Counted from the first letter of the stretch, positions 22,524 through 31,206 are shown. The stretch: DNA of 64,000 bases from Verrucomicrobium sp. (GCA_028283855.1 JAPWJX010000001.1:186001-250000), one strand, 5' to 3'. The notes: generated by a model from the letters alone, not told the origin. Made by a program: numbers and translations.

Positions 22524-25168
22524 GCATGAAGAACGGATTCCGCTGGCCGAAGTTCGGCATGGTGCCCGCCGCCCGCTTTATCGATCCCGTCCAGCTGGCC
22601 AGCCCGCTGGACGTGGTGGGGACCGCCCTCCTCGACGCCTACGGCGGCGTGCACGAGATGTATGAGCTGCAGGCGCCGACGACCGACGTCTTCAGCCCCT
22701 CCCGGCTGAACGACCTGCAGGACTCCCTTTCCACACTGGTCACCCGCCTTCCCGAGGGGATCGACGAGATCGAGTTCACCTTCACCACGAATGGGGATTA
22801 CACCCCCGTCATCCGCAACCATGCCGCGTTGCGGCACGAGAATCCCGTCCTCGACGAACTGCGCCGCACCCGCGCGGGGCGCCTTCAGGAAGAGGTGCGG
22901 AAGGGGAAGCTGGTCGCCTGCGCCACGCACATCACCGTCGGCTCGGTGGCGATGGCCCGCCAGGGGGTCAAGGACCTGCGCCGCCCGGTCGACGAGGCGG
23001 AGTTCCGCGTCGTCTCCAACCGCCTGCGCTTGGCGGAGGAAAGCCTGCGCGCCGTCACCGACCGTTCCGGCATGGTCCTCAACAAGCTGGAAAGCCCGGC
23101 GATGGCCGAATATTTCTACCGCCTCCTCAACCCGGAGCAGGCCGTCGACATGGGCATCCCGCCGCGCTTCGACGCGGAGCGCACCCCGTGGATCGACGCC
23201 TGGCTCTGCCAGCCCATCGACACCGCTCCCATGGGGCCGGAAGGCCCCCTCCAGGGCATGATCCGCTGGGGGGACTACTACCACGCCGTCATCAGCATGT
23301 CGGGCAAGCCGCTGGAGACCCAGCCGCGGATCATGGACGTCGTCACCGCCGCGCTGCCTTTCCGCCAGTGCCGGGCCACCTTCCGCGTTCGCCGGCTGGA
23401 CCAGCTCCAGGAAAAGGATCTCCTGGTCAAAGCCCGCGACAAGGCCGACCAGATCCGCACCATGCCGCTCAACTTCCTGGACCGGGCCATGAACCCCTAC
23501 GGGAAGGACCGGGACAGCGGCGCCAACAACGTCGAGGCCAACGAGCAGATCCGCGAGGCCAACGAGCTAATCGCCAAGATCCGCACCGGCGAAGAGATCC
23601 TGGTGCAGACCCAGCTTATTTTCCATCTCTGGCACCGCGATCCGCAGGAGCTTCAGCAGCGCTGTTCCACCCTCCAGGTCCGCATGGCGGAAGTCGGCAA
23701 CGCGCGCGGCTACCACGAGAAGGACGGCATCCTCCCCATCCTCTTCGGCAGCCTGCCGGCGGCCGGCGGCCCCATGCTGGAGCCGAAGAAGATCTCCAGC
23801 CGCATGGCGGCCGACATGATCCCTCTCAACCGCGGCTTCGAGACGCAGGACCGCCCCGTGGCCATGTTCGCCAACGCCACCGGCGGCATCGTCCCCATCA
23901 ACCTCTTCGACACCAGCCGCGTCACCGCGCCGATGGCCTTCGTCTCCGGCAAGAGCGGCTCGGGAAAATCGGTCACCGTCAACCACCTCATCGCCAGCCA
24001 CGCCCTGGCGGACACGCGCGTCATCATCCTGGACGTCGGCGGCAGCTACGATTCCCTGGCCGAGATCCTGGGGGCGAAGGTTTTCCGCCTCGATCCCCAG
24101 CGCCCGGCCTGCCTCAATATCTTCCAGGTCCTCGGCCAGAGCGGGGACAGCATCAGCGCCGCCGTCTCCGAGCCGAAGTCGGCCCTCCGCTCCCGCTTCG
24201 TCAACGCGCTGGAGGCTCTTTGCACCCGGCCGGAGGACCCCAACGGCTGCCTGCCCAGCGAGCTGCGCACCGTCGTCGACGTCGGCGTCGCCCAGACCTT
24301 CGCCTGGGGCGCGGAGCGCCGGAAGCCCTACATCACCCTGAGCGACTTCACCGAGCGCGTCTCCAAATTCGCCGAAGGGAAAAAGATCGCCGAGCGCATC
24401 CGCCCCTTCCTCAAGAACGAGCTATGGGGCCAGTGGTTCGACGGGCCGACGGAATGGAACGTCGATTCGAAGGCCTTCATCGTCGACCTGCGCGGCATCA
24501 AGAAGCAAAAGCAGCTGGCCGACGCCCTCATTCCCCTCATCGTCAGCCTGATCGACGACCTCTGCGTCCGGGACAAGGACGTGCCGAAGATTCTCGTCTT
24601 CGAGGAAATGTGGGAGCACGTCGGCAATCCGAAGGTCATGGACATGGTCATCGATTCCTTCAAGACCTTCCGGAAGCTCGGCGCGGCCGTCATCGGCGTC
24701 TCCCAGGCCATGGGCGACCTCTTGGAAAACGCCCGCATGGCCAAGGCCGTCGTCCAGAACGCCCAGACCTGGTTCCTCCTGGACCAGGGCGACGGAGACA
24801 ACCGCAAGATCGTGGCAGAGCAGCTGAAGCTCACCCTGGGCGAGCAGGAAGTCCTCCGCACCCTGAGTTCCTCCCGCCGCATCACCGACGACGGCAAGCC
24901 GGAGATGTTCCGGGAAATGCTCTTCGTCCGCGGCTCCGGGGAACAGCGGGAAAGCGGACGCCTGCGCACCTCCTTGATGCCGGAAGACCTGTGGCTGCAC
25001 ACCACCACCGGCCGGGAAATGGCCCTGCGGGAGCACGCCATGAAAGCCGCCGGCGGGGACCGCTGGCTGGCGGTCAAGGGCCTGGCTCTCAAGTATCCCC
25101 TGGGTCTCGATCCGCGAGAGGCGGGGCAGGCCATTGAGGGAGAGGCGTCGCCGTCCGAGGGGGCATGA
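22517..25168 (+). CDS. virB4: VirB4/TraC-type type IV secretion ATPase
   Basis: 883 residues. The N-terminal half is the CagE/TrbE/VirB type; the C-terminal half is a P-loop ATPase with Walker A GKSGSGKSVT (from residue 478), RVIILDVGGSYDSLAEILGA (Walker B-like strand shared with TraC), KILVFEEMWEHVG (about 690, catalytic acid) and VIGVSQAMGDLLENA near the arginine-finger region. VirB4 drives pilus assembly and substrate transfer at the inner membrane. ATG 22517 overlaps the virB3 stop; ATG 22526 is an alternative. No VirD4 coupling protein or relaxase is in the window. It overlaps the next gene by 4 bases. Confidence 0.93.
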   Translation: MVGMKNGFRWPKFGMVPAARFIDPVQLASPLDVVGTALLDAYGGVHEMYELQAPTTDVFSPSRLNDLQDSLSTLVTRLPEGIDEIEFTFTTNGDYTPVIRNHAALRHENPVLDELRRTRAGRLQEEVRKGKLVACATHITVGSVAMARQGVKDLRRPVDEAEFRVVSNRLRLAEESLRAVTDRSGMVLNKLESPAMAEYFYRLLNPEQAVDMGIPPRFDAERTPWIDAWLCQPIDTAPMGPEGPLQGMIRWGDYYHAVISMSGKPLETQPRIMDVVTAALPFRQCRATFRVRRLDQLQEKDLLVKARDKADQIRTMPLNFLDRAMNPYGKDRDSGANNVEANEQIREANELIAKIRTGEEILVQTQLIFHLWHRDPQELQQRCSTLQVRMAEVGNARGYHEKDGILPILFGSLPAAGGPMLEPKKISSRMAADMIPLNRGFETQDRPVAMFANATGGIVPINLFDTSRVTAPMAFVSGKSGSGKSVTVNHLIASHALADTRVIILDVGGSYDSLAEILGAKVFRLDPQRPACLNIFQVLGQSGDSISAAVSEPKSALRSRFVNALEALCTRPEDPNGCLPSELRTVVDVGVAQTFAWGAERRKPYITLSDFTERVSKFAEGKKIAERIRPFLKNELWGQWFDGPTEWNVDSKAFIVDLRGIKKQKQLADALIPLIVSLIDDLCVRDKDVPKILVFEEMWEHVGNPKVMDMVIDSFKTFRKLGAAVIGVSQAMGDLLENARMAKAVVQNAQTWFLLDQGDGDNRKIVAEQLKLTLGEQEVLRTLSSSRRITDDGKPEMFREMLFVRGSGEQRESGRLRTSLMPEDLWLHTTTGREMALREHAMKAAGGDRWLAVKGLALKYPLGLDPREAGQAIEGEASPSEGA

Positions 25169-27651
25169 GCAGCGGCGCGCGCGTCCTTGCCATTTTCTTT
25201 GCCTGGATTTTCCTGGCGGCGCCCTTGCGCGCCTTCACGAACGACCAGGTCACCCTCCTGGACGTCGATCCGCAGGTCACCCAGCCGCTGGGCTTCGACC
25301 GGGCCAGCAAATATCTTTTGAGTTCCGCCAAGGTCGGCCAGCAGCTTTCTCCCTCCATGGCCTTGAGCATCGTGGCGGAACTCATGGTCCTTCCGGAATT
25401 TCAGGGTGGCATCGGCTTGGCTCTTTGGGAAGGGGACTACCGTCTGGCTCGCACCATGCGGCAGATTCTCCTTAGCTTGAACATGAGCCAGCAGGCGACG
25501 GAAACTCTCCTGGCGAAAATGGCCTCCTCCGGCGGCCGTCTCAATCCTGACGTGGCCCAAATCATGCAGACCGCGGCCACCCAGGAAGTTTGCCGCAAGA
25601 GCCTTTATGACTACATGGTCCAGACGCCGGAAAACTATCCTGTCATCGTCGCTGGCTTGAGCCGGTTCTGGAGCCAGCCCCAGTTGCGGATCACGCGCTT
25701 GCTACGCGAGCGCTTCCAGCAATTCCTTTCCGGATCGGAATGGGACCAGGTGCTGGCGGGAGATCCCACCGCCCGCTGGAAGCTCAATGAGTTGGTCGAG
25801 CCGGAACTCCTCCGCCCGAATATTTTCACCGACATCCTGCGAGCCAACGCCCAGGAAAGTCTCCAGAGCCCTTATTTCCTGTTCTGGTCTCGATGGACCG
25901 CCCAGGTGGCCTCTGAGCAGCCTCTTCTCCAGGAGATGATAAACCGGCTTCAGCAATCGACGACGGTGTACGACGGTTTGCAGGCCTGTTTGGCCAAGTC
26001 GCTGAGCACCACGGGCGACATTTTGATGCGGCAATACCTGCGTGCCAGCCAGATTCCTCAAAGCCGCTACCAGCGCATCTTCCAGCTGCTTTCGGGTCAG
26101 ACAGGGCATTCGGTTGAGATGGATAGTACTCCCCGCAGCCGGATGATCGGAACTTGGGCAAGTCAGGTTTCCAGTGACAAGGTTTGGTGCAATTACCTTC
26201 TGTGGCATTTAACCCGGCCTGCTTCCAGCCTGGCCCGCGTTACCTTGCATTCGATCGGTGAACAACTTTCGGGCATGCAGGACCTTGCTCAGATCGCATA
26301 TAACTCGATTGAAGACCAAAACCAGCCGCATCCCGATTGGATCTCCCAGGTCGTACGTGATCCGCGGGAATTTCAACGATTGAAAGCGGCAGGACGCCTC
26401 ACTGCCTCCGATTGGCTTTCTTTTGGCAGCGGCATGGCCCGTGTGCTGGAGCAGGATCCGGATGCCGCCCGCTGGCTTTTGAGCGACGCTCCGCGCAGCA
26501 GCCTTTTCTTTTCCAAAGCGATGGCCGCCGCCATGCAATCCTCCAGCCAGATGGTGATGGCGTGGAGCGGCACCATGCTGCATGGCGACGCCATGGTACA
26601 GCAGCGCTTCCTGCGTTTCGCCATTCAGAACGGTGCCATTCGCACGGCGGAGGAGGGGCAGCAATGGCTCAATTTTATCCAGGCGCATGCTACGGAGACG
26701 GTCAACCCGCAGGTGGGGAAATTTAAACAGATTTGGGGGAGCTGGGTTCAAACGGGAGAGGGACAATCGGCCGTCCTCATGCACCTGGAATTGGAAATCT
26801 GGGGGGTTAATCAAAGTGTGCGGCAGCTCCTCACCAACGGATGGTCGGAGAATGTGGACACCTACCTAACCTGGCGGCACATGGCCACATTCCTCCCTCC
26901 GGACAAAGGTGGCATTCTCGCACGGGATAGCATTGTCCTATTGCGGCAAGGAAACTTCATCCAGGCTTGTCTTAGCGGGGCCCAACACGGCAACTTGGCC
27001 ATCGGAGATGCCATGGTCCCCATCTGGCGCGCCATGTTCCTGCGGCCGGAAAGCGAGCTGGTTTCCGCTTTCCAGCAGGAGCTGACTCGCGGCGCGCTCT
27101 TGGGCAATCCCTATTCCGCCGGCGCCCTGGCCCTGGCCGATGCGATCGAGAAGGTCCCCGGCCCCGTCGACCAGAGCATCGCCCGGGTCAATCTCAGCGG
27201 CTATTCCCCCGGGGAGGCGGGCCGCGCCAAGCTTATCCGCAGCCTGCTCCAGGCGGGATCGGAGGTGCGCCCCCTGGTCGTCGACATGATGCGGAACAAG
27301 GAAATTTGGAACACGTGGCGCAACTCCCTCTTCTCCGCCATCCTCTATGCCGGAAAGGGGACCGCCGCGGCCGACCTGGTCGCCCGGAGCGAAGCATTGC
27401 AGAAAATTTGGGCCGACGAGCTCGAAAAGGTGTTTGCCTCCGACCTCAATACCGTCTCTTATATCATGAGTGGCCTTGCCAAGCAGAGCGCCGGGAATGA
27501 CGGTTCCGCCGATCGCCTAGCAGCTTGGCGTAAGGAACTTATGAACGCCGACGCCGCCAATCAGGTCTTTTTCGAGCAGATGATCGCCGATCCTTCCGGC
27601 GGCTATCGCGACCAGTTCGATTCCCTTTGCGCCAAATACCTTTCCCAGTAG
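25165..27651 (+). CDS. Large unknown exported helical protein, translationally coupled to virB4
   Basis: 828 residues with a signal peptide (MSSGARVLAIFFAWIFLAAP, cut near LRA). The mature part is almost wholly alpha-helical, with many Trp/Gln/Leu amphipathic stretches and no membrane segment, and no repeats I could define. Codon use changes from very GC-rich to moderate within the gene (about 25.4-27.0 kb). The ATG lies in the virB4 stop (ATGA), so it should be produced with the ATPase and work outside the inner membrane. It could be a periplasmic scaffold of this T4SS variant, taking the place of known core proteins. No homology recognised. Confidence 0.72.
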   Translation: MSSGARVLAIFFAWIFLAAPLRAFTNDQVTLLDVDPQVTQPLGFDRASKYLLSSAKVGQQLSPSMALSIVAELMVLPEFQGGIGLALWEGDYRLARTMRQILLSLNMSQQATETLLAKMASSGGRLNPDVAQIMQTAATQEVCRKSLYDYMVQTPENYPVIVAGLSRFWSQPQLRITRLLRERFQQFLSGSEWDQVLAGDPTARWKLNELVEPELLRPNIFTDILRANAQESLQSPYFLFWSRWTAQVASEQPLLQEMINRLQQSTTVYDGLQACLAKSLSTTGDILMRQYLRASQIPQSRYQRIFQLLSGQTGHSVEMDSTPRSRMIGTWASQVSSDKVWCNYLLWHLTRPASSLARVTLHSIGEQLSGMQDLAQIAYNSIEDQNQPHPDWISQVVRDPREFQRLKAAGRLTASDWLSFGSGMARVLEQDPDAARWLLSDAPRSSLFFSKAMAAAMQSSSQMVMAWSGTMLHGDAMVQQRFLRFAIQNGAIRTAEEGQQWLNFIQAHATETVNPQVGKFKQIWGSWVQTGEGQSAVLMHLELEIWGVNQSVRQLLTNGWSENVDTYLTWRHMATFLPPDKGGILARDSIVLLRQGNFIQACLSGAQHGNLAIGDAMVPIWRAMFLRPESELVSAFQQELTRGALLGNPYSAGALALADAIEKVPGPVDQSIARVNLSGYSPGEAGRAKLIRSLLQAGSEVRPLVVDMMRNKEIWNTWRNSLFSAILYAGKGTAAADLVARSEALQKIWADELEKVFASDLNTVSYIMSGLAKQSAGNDGSADRLAAWRKELMNADAANQVFFEQMIADPSGGYRDQFDSLCAKYLSQ

Positions 27652-27682
27652 CTCCATAACCGCATTCCTTGAATCCCCCCAC

Positions 27683-28159
27683 ATGGACCAGAAGAAACGC
27701 CTGATAGTCTCCCTCGGTTTGCTCCTTGCCTTGGCTGGGTGTTCCAGCGCGCCTTATGCCTCGCGGCAAAGCACCACCAGCCAAATCACCGACGCGGGCG
27801 TCGAATACGGCGGGCCTTTGGCGCTGGGCGCGGCGGGCTTTTTTGCCGGACGGGCCATGGGCCATTCCGATACGGCGGGCGCCCTGGGCGCCTTGGCAGG
27901 CGCGGCGGCGGGCATCGGCTTCGACGTCTTTGCCAACGCCAAACGGAAAGAGGCCTACCGCGTGGGCATGGAAGACGGTGCCAATATGGCCCGTGCCGAG
28001 CAGGCGATCGACCAGTGGAAGCGGGAGGCTGTCTATAACGCGCCGCGCTCCCAGGTTTCCGCCCTCCAACCGGTTTACCGCCCCGTATACGTCCACAGCC
28101 GCAGCATCAACGGGGTGACCTATCCCGGCGGCTATCAGGAAGTGCCGGTTTATCCCTGA
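27683..28159 (+). CDS. Lipoprotein with glycine-zipper segment (VirB7-position)
   Basis: 158 residues with a lipobox LALAGC; Cys20 would be acylated. After a short linker comes an Ala/Gly-rich hydrophobic run (GGPLALGAAGFFAGRAMG and GALGALAGAAAGIGFD), typical of glycine-zipper proteins that insert in or span membranes, then a charged helix (KRKEAYRVGMEDGANMARAEQ) and a Tyr/Pro/Val-rich end. It closes the T4SS-like unit before a terminator. Small lipoproteins (VirB7) stabilise the outer-membrane ring in canonical systems; this one is larger and only its type and place suggest that role. Confidence 0.72.
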   Translation: MDQKKRLIVSLGLLLALAGCSSAPYASRQSTTSQITDAGVEYGGPLALGAAGFFAGRAMGHSDTAGALGALAGAAAGIGFDVFANAKRKEAYRVGMEDGANMARAEQAIDQWKREAVYNAPRSQVSALQPVYRPVYVHSRSINGVTYPGGYQEVPVYP

Positions 28160-28173
28160 TTCCTTTGGGAAAA

Positions 28174-28210
28174 CGAAAAAGGGGAAGCCCTCAAGGCTTC
28201 CCCTTTTTCG
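28174..28210. terminator. Bidirectional intrinsic terminator
   Basis: CGAAAAAGGGGAAGCC (28174-28189) pairs perfectly with GGCTTCCCCTTTTTCG (28195-28210) over a CTCAA loop. The A run and T run make it work in both directions, closing the plus-strand lipoprotein gene and the minus-strand unit ending at 28223. Confidence 0.9.
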
Positions 28211-28222
28211 TGCCCGAAAATA

Positions 28223-28750
28223 TTAGGCCGCGTCGAAATATTGTTCGCCTTGGGCCCGGCTGCGGCGGCGGCGCAGCGCCTCCTCTTCCTCCAGATCCTC
28301 GATTTCCCGGCGGACCTCCGTGGAACGGCGTACCGAGCCCAGGATGTTTTCCTGGCCCGCGCTTTGGTGGGGAGGATGGGTTAAAAAGGAAACCGTAACG
28401 GCGGAGGCCGGAGCCCGCTTTTCCTCATGCAAGCGCTCGGCTTCGACTTTCGCATCGGAAATTTCCCGGCGAACTTCCAAAAGATTGTACCGCTCCAGAT
28501 TCACCGCCGCCTGCGTCGTGTGGCCGGTAGTGGGGGAAAGGCGGGCGGACCGTTCCTGCTGTACGGCTTCCGCCAACTGTTGAAAAGCGGGATTGGTGTG
28601 CGCCACGTTCGGAGAGAGAAGTTCCAAGCGTTGAAGCTGATCTTCGGCCCGATCGTCCATCAGTTCGCCGATTTTACGGAGTTTCGTCAGCTCGTTCAGC
28701 TGGGTGGGATCGAGAGGCTTGCCTTGAGTGCCGTGGGGGAGGGGTTTCAT
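28223..28750 (-). CDS. Unknown charged coiled-coil protein
   Basis: 175 residues, very rich in Glu, Arg, Gln and Leu, with no signal peptide or membrane helix. It repeats LEVRREISDAKVEAE and STEVRREIEDLEEEE (about residues 91-105 and 144-158), a coiled-coil pattern. It is the last gene of the minus-strand unit before the terminator, with one of three copies of an 11-base element (AATAGCCGAAT) 21 bases before its ATG. It may be a cytoplasmic partner of the neighbouring membrane or immunity-like proteins; function unknown. Confidence 0.62.
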   Translation of the reverse strand: MKPLPHGTQGKPLDPTQLNELTKLRKIGELMDDRAEDQLQRLELLSPNVAHTNPAFQQLAEAVQQERSARLSPTTGHTTQAAVNLERYNLLEVRREISDAKVEAERLHEEKRAPASAVTVSFLTHPPHQSAGQENILGSVRRSTEVRREIEDLEEEEALRRRRSRAQGEQYFDAA

Positions 28751-28771
28751 GGAGAAGGTCTCTAATGGATA

Positions 28772-28789
28772 ATTCGGCTATTCGCCGAA
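28772..28789 (-). promoter_or_regulatory. Upstream element AATAGCCGAAT, copy 1
   Basis: On the minus strand AATAGCCGAAT (28782-28772) ends 21 bases before the ATG at 28750. Here it overlaps a 6-5-6 inverted repeat (TTCGGC 28773-28778, GCCGAA 28784-28789). The same 11 bases in the same orientation precede the genes at 31446 and 40119. Confidence 0.5.
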
Positions 28790-28814
28790 CGAAGAGGCCT
28801 TTCCTTAAGATCCA

Positions 28815-29360
28815 TTAAGAAAGAATCCGCTCCTTGGCCTTCTGGAATTCCTCGGCGCTTAGAAGGCCCTTTTCGTAAAGGGCTCCCAGCTTCGCCAATT
28901 TTTCCACATCGTCTTGGCTGGGAGTGGAAAGGGATTCCGAAGGGGGCGGAGCCGGAGCCGAAGGCACCGTGATGTAAATGGGCTGCGGCGCGGGAGCTGG
29001 AGAGGGGGCGGTGCGCGCTTCCGCGAAGACGGGATTGGGAGCCGCCGCGGCGGCCGCTTCCGGTGACAGGAGGACCGTGCCTGCCTTCGTGATCGGGGCG
29101 CTCCACTTGAGGGCCACGAAGTAGCCGATGATTGTCCATCCCCCCAAAAAATTGAGAATGAGCACGGGCCATTTCTTCGGGTGATTGCCCATCCAGGCGC
29201 GGATGGTGGGGAAGAAATAGACGGCGCAAAGCAGGAGAATCCCCACCAGCATGCCGCCGCCCGCAGCCGTCGGCGGCGGATGGGTGACGACGGGCGAGTG
29301 CGGAATGGGAATGGCGGCGACGGAGTGAGCCGGAGCCGCCTGCGCCAGGAAGGGAAGCAT
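28815..29360 (-). CDS. Superinfection-immunity-like membrane protein with SHOCT tail
   Basis: 181 residues. Two membrane helices (about residues 36-50 and 66-86) enclose FFPTIRAWMGNHPKKWPVLILN, then FLGGWTIIGYFVALKW, which is the pattern of the Imm (T4 superinfection immunity) membrane family. A Pro/Ala linker leads to a C-terminal SHOCT motif, LAKLGALYEKGLLSAEEFQK. The phage protein blocks DNA entry of a second phage; bacterial versions are widespread and mostly uncharacterised. It overlaps the previous gene by one base and lies among SUKH-type genes, so an envelope protective role is a fair inference. Confidence 0.78.
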   Translation of the reverse strand: MLPFLAQAAPAHSVAAIPIPHSPVVTHPPPTAAGGGMLVGILLLCAVYFFPTIRAWMGNHPKKWPVLILNFLGGWTIIGYFVALKWSAPITKAGTVLLSPEAAAAAAPNPVFAEARTAPSPAPAPQPIYITVPSAPAPPPSESLSTPSQDDVEKLAKLGALYEKGLLSAEEFQKAKERILS

Positions 29361-29815
29361 TAGTGCGGAGGGTTGGAAAGGGTGGCCAGGTTCGGCACGT
29401 CGTAACGGACGGGGCGGGCCTGCCAGCGGTGGTGCAGCTCCTGGCAGGCCTGGGCCAGGTTTTGCAGGGAGCGGGCCAGGTCGACGTGGGTCTGCGTGCT
29501 GCCGTTCTGGCGCAAGAAGGCGCAGACGGCGGAGCCGACGTCGGGCTTCTCGATGTTGAAGGTCAAGATGACGGAGGCGGCGCGGTCCTGCTCGAAGACG
29601 ACGAAAAGTTCCCGCGCGGCGACGGGGTCTTCCTGCTTCATCCGGTAGAAGGGGCCGGCGGGCGCGGCGTTCAACTCCGCGTAGACGAAGCGGGCCAGCC
29701 GCAGCGCCGGGATTTCCATGAACTCCGCCCCCAGGCGCTGGCGGAAGTAATTCTTCAGGTCGGACCAGATATAGACCTCCTCCGGCTGGACGACGTAGGG
29801 GCTATTGGCGTCCAT
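29360..29815 (-). CDS. Unknown soluble protein
   Basis: 151 residues, mixed alpha/beta, no signal peptide. Visible stretches include VQPEEVYIWSDLKNYFRQRL, RELFVVFEQDRAASVILTFN (a two-strand hydrophobic core) and a helical end with AQACQELHHRW. It is packed in the operon: 4 bases after the 62-residue gene and one base of overlap with the superinfection-immunity-like gene. Proteins of this size next to SUKH genes are often further immunity proteins, but I recognise no family here. Confidence 0.6.
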   Translation of the reverse strand: MDANSPYVVQPEEVYIWSDLKNYFRQRLGAEFMEIPALRLARFVYAELNAAPAGPFYRMKQEDPVAARELFVVFEQDRAASVILTFNIEKPDVGSAVCAFLRQNGSTQTHVDLARSLQNLAQACQELHHRWQARPVRYDVPNLATLSNPPH

Positions 29816-29819
29816 GGCT

Positions 29820-30008
29820 TCAGCGTTCCAGGTGGGAGAAGATGCCCCGCGGCTCGCTGGCCGGGTTTTCCATGGAGGCCTCCAGCAGGTGCTGGAGGAT
29901 TTCCTTCTGCTGCTCCGGGGAGAGGCTGCGGTAAAGCTCCACGACCATGGCCAGCTCCGTTTTTTCCACGGGATCGGAGACGTCGGTGACGGTGAAGGAA
30001 AGGCTCAT
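29820..30008 (-). CDS. Small unknown acidic protein
   Basis: 62 residues; helical centre TELAMVVELYRSLSPEQQKE and ILQHLLEASMEN, no membrane helix. It sits 18 bases after the receiver-like gene and 4 bases before the next, so the operon position supports it as real. Function unknown. Confidence 0.5.
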   Translation of the reverse strand: MSLSFTVTDVSDPVEKTELAMVVELYRSLSPEQQKEILQHLLEASMENPASEPRGIFSHLER

Positions 30009-30026
30009 GGCGGGGAGGGAGGAGCG

Positions 30027-30596
30027 CTAGACGGCGCGCCCCTCGAATACGAGGATCGGCTCGCAGACCGTTTCGCTGTCCTTGTTGTCCACCTCGTCGT
30101 CGAGGCTGGGACCGCCGCCGGAAACCGTCCCTTCCGCCTTCTTCTTTGGCCGGAGGGAGGAGCGGCGGTAGCTCAGGCCGCCCAGGGGAATGGCTCGAGA
30201 GGAGCTGCCGGGCAGGGAAGAAGAGGGCAGGGGCACTTCGTAGGGATCATTCAGGTCGGCCAAGGCGGGGGTTTGGCGGAGGAGGGTGACGACGTCGGCG
30301 GAGGCGATAGGTTGCAGGAACCAGCCCTCCGGGCCTTCCTCGGCGGCCGCGAAACCGCAGCCCCCCTTAAGCCCGGCCAGCACTTCCAGGCATCCCCGGG
30401 CGGAGGGAGACCAGGAGCCCGCGCCGCGCAGGACGATCAGGTCGGCCTCGCCCTCCACCAGGCGGAGGAGGTCCTGCTGCACGGTGGAGGAGGGCAGGAA
30501 GGCGTGACCTTGGGCGCGCAGGCTTTCCACGGGAGCTTCGTCGCCGTGGCGCGCGTCGCAAAGGAAAAGGGTTTCCGTGCCGGTCCGATTCATCAT
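30027..30596 (-). CDS. Degenerate receiver-like domain protein
   Basis: 189 residues from ATG 30596 (longer frames overlap the SUKH gene). The first 110 residues have the beta-alpha order of a CheY receiver: TETLFLCDARHGDEAPVESL, LRAQGHAFLPSSTVQQDLLR, ADLIVLRGAG at the phosphorylation strand, and EGWFLQPIASADVVTLLR in place of the usual K-P-F segment. The phospho-acceptor Asp is not present in ADLIVLRG, so it would not be phosphorylated. A Ser/Pro-rich, charged tail follows. Start and SUKH stop share ATGA. Function unknown; receiver reading is inference. Confidence 0.55.
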   Translation of the reverse strand: MMNRTGTETLFLCDARHGDEAPVESLRAQGHAFLPSSTVQQDLLRLVEGEADLIVLRGAGSWSPSARGCLEVLAGLKGGCGFAAAEEGPEGWFLQPIASADVVTLLRQTPALADLNDPYEVPLPSSSLPGSSSRAIPLGGLSYRRSSLRPKKKAEGTVSGGGPSLDDEVDNKDSETVCEPILVFEGRAV

Positions 30597-31087
30597 GGCA
30601 GCTCGGCTCCGGCGGCTTCGTCCAGGGGGATCCCCAGGGCCTCCTTGAGGGCGTTCTCCATCATCTCGGAAAAATCGGAAAACTGCTCGATCGACTCGTG
30701 GCGGTCCTTCCACAGCGCGTGGTAGGTGCCGCTGGGCGCGTGATGGGCGTAGAGCCAGAGATCGGACTCGCCCAGGATGAGGTAGGGCGTACGGGCCTTG
30801 AAGAGGACGCCGAGGGAAAGATTTTTGGCGATGAGGCCGGGGATTTCCTGATCGGCCTCGTTCTCCTCATCCAGGGCGTAGAAGCAGGAGCCGGAATAAA
30901 GGAAGCCGTTGGCCTCCCGCAGGAAGTGGGCGTAATCGGGGGGCAGGTCGGCGCCGAGCTGCCGCCGGACGCGGGGCAGGAAAGCCTCGATCTCCGCAAC
31001 GCCTGCGCGGTAGAGCGCGCCGCCTTGCTCGTGCAGCGTCTCGTTCAGCAGGTCGAGGAAAGGGGTGTAGGAAGGGCCTTCGCTCAT
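30593..31087 (-). CDS. SUKH (SMI1/KNR4) superfamily immunity-like protein
   Basis: 164 residues from ATG 31087. The SUKH core is visible: a helix leading to LGADLPPDYAHFLREANGFLY (the L-P-x-x-Y-x-x-F-L-x-x-x-N-G signature), then SGSCFYALDE, and later PYLILGESDLWLYAHH with the strand pattern of the YrhA branch, then a helical end FSDFSEMMENAL. SUKH proteins neutralise nuclease or other toxins in polymorphic toxin systems. The TTG at 31117 lies upstream of the inferred -10 and is unlikely. First gene of an operon of immunity-like genes; no toxin gene is directly upstream, so it may be an orphan. Confidence 0.82.
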   Translation of the reverse strand: MSEGPSYTPFLDLLNETLHEQGGALYRAGVAEIEAFLPRVRRQLGADLPPDYAHFLREANGFLYSGSCFYALDEENEADQEIPGLIAKNLSLGVLFKARTPYLILGESDLWLYAHHAPSGTYHALWKDRHESIEQFSDFSEMMENALKEALGIPLDEAAGAELP

Positions 31088-31105
31088 CTCTTTGGCGATA
31101 ATGTT

Positions 31106-31114
31106 CTTATAGCA
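31106..31114 (-). promoter_or_regulatory. Extended -10 promoter of the SUKH operon
   Basis: On the minus strand TGCTATAAG (31114-31106) is an extended -10; a transcript would begin near 31099, 12 bases before the ATG. No good -35 lies 17 bases upstream (TTTTCC). It follows the terminator at 31149-31190, marking a new transcription unit. Confidence 0.45.
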
Positions 31115-31148
31115 CAAACGCCGGGTTTGGAAAATTTTTTACGATGCA

Positions 31149-31190
31149 AAAAAAAGCCCGAAACCGGCAGGGCGGATTCGGGCTTTTTTT
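31149..31190. terminator. Intrinsic terminator (both directions)
   Basis: AAAAAAAGCCCGAA (31149-31162) pairs with TTCGGGCTTTTTTT (31177-31190), 14 perfect pairs with a 14-base loop and T runs on both strands. It ends the minus-strand unit whose last gene stops at 31207. Confidence 0.9.
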
Positions 31191-31206
31191 GCGGCCTGGC
31201 GCAGGA

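Noticed and set aside
23188-25137. A 649-codon frame on the plus strand inside virB4
   Set aside because: Arg/Pro/His-rich out-of-frame reading of the virB4 gene.
18666-28159. A complete conjugative element
   Set aside because: Only VirB2, VirB3 and VirB4-like genes and a lipoprotein are seen. No relaxase, VirD4, VirB6, VirB8-B11, origin of transfer, integrase or attachment repeats were found.
30593-31117. TTG start of the SUKH gene at 31117
   Set aside because: It lies upstream of the extended -10 element, so it would not be on the transcript; the ATG at 31087 gives the normal SUKH length.
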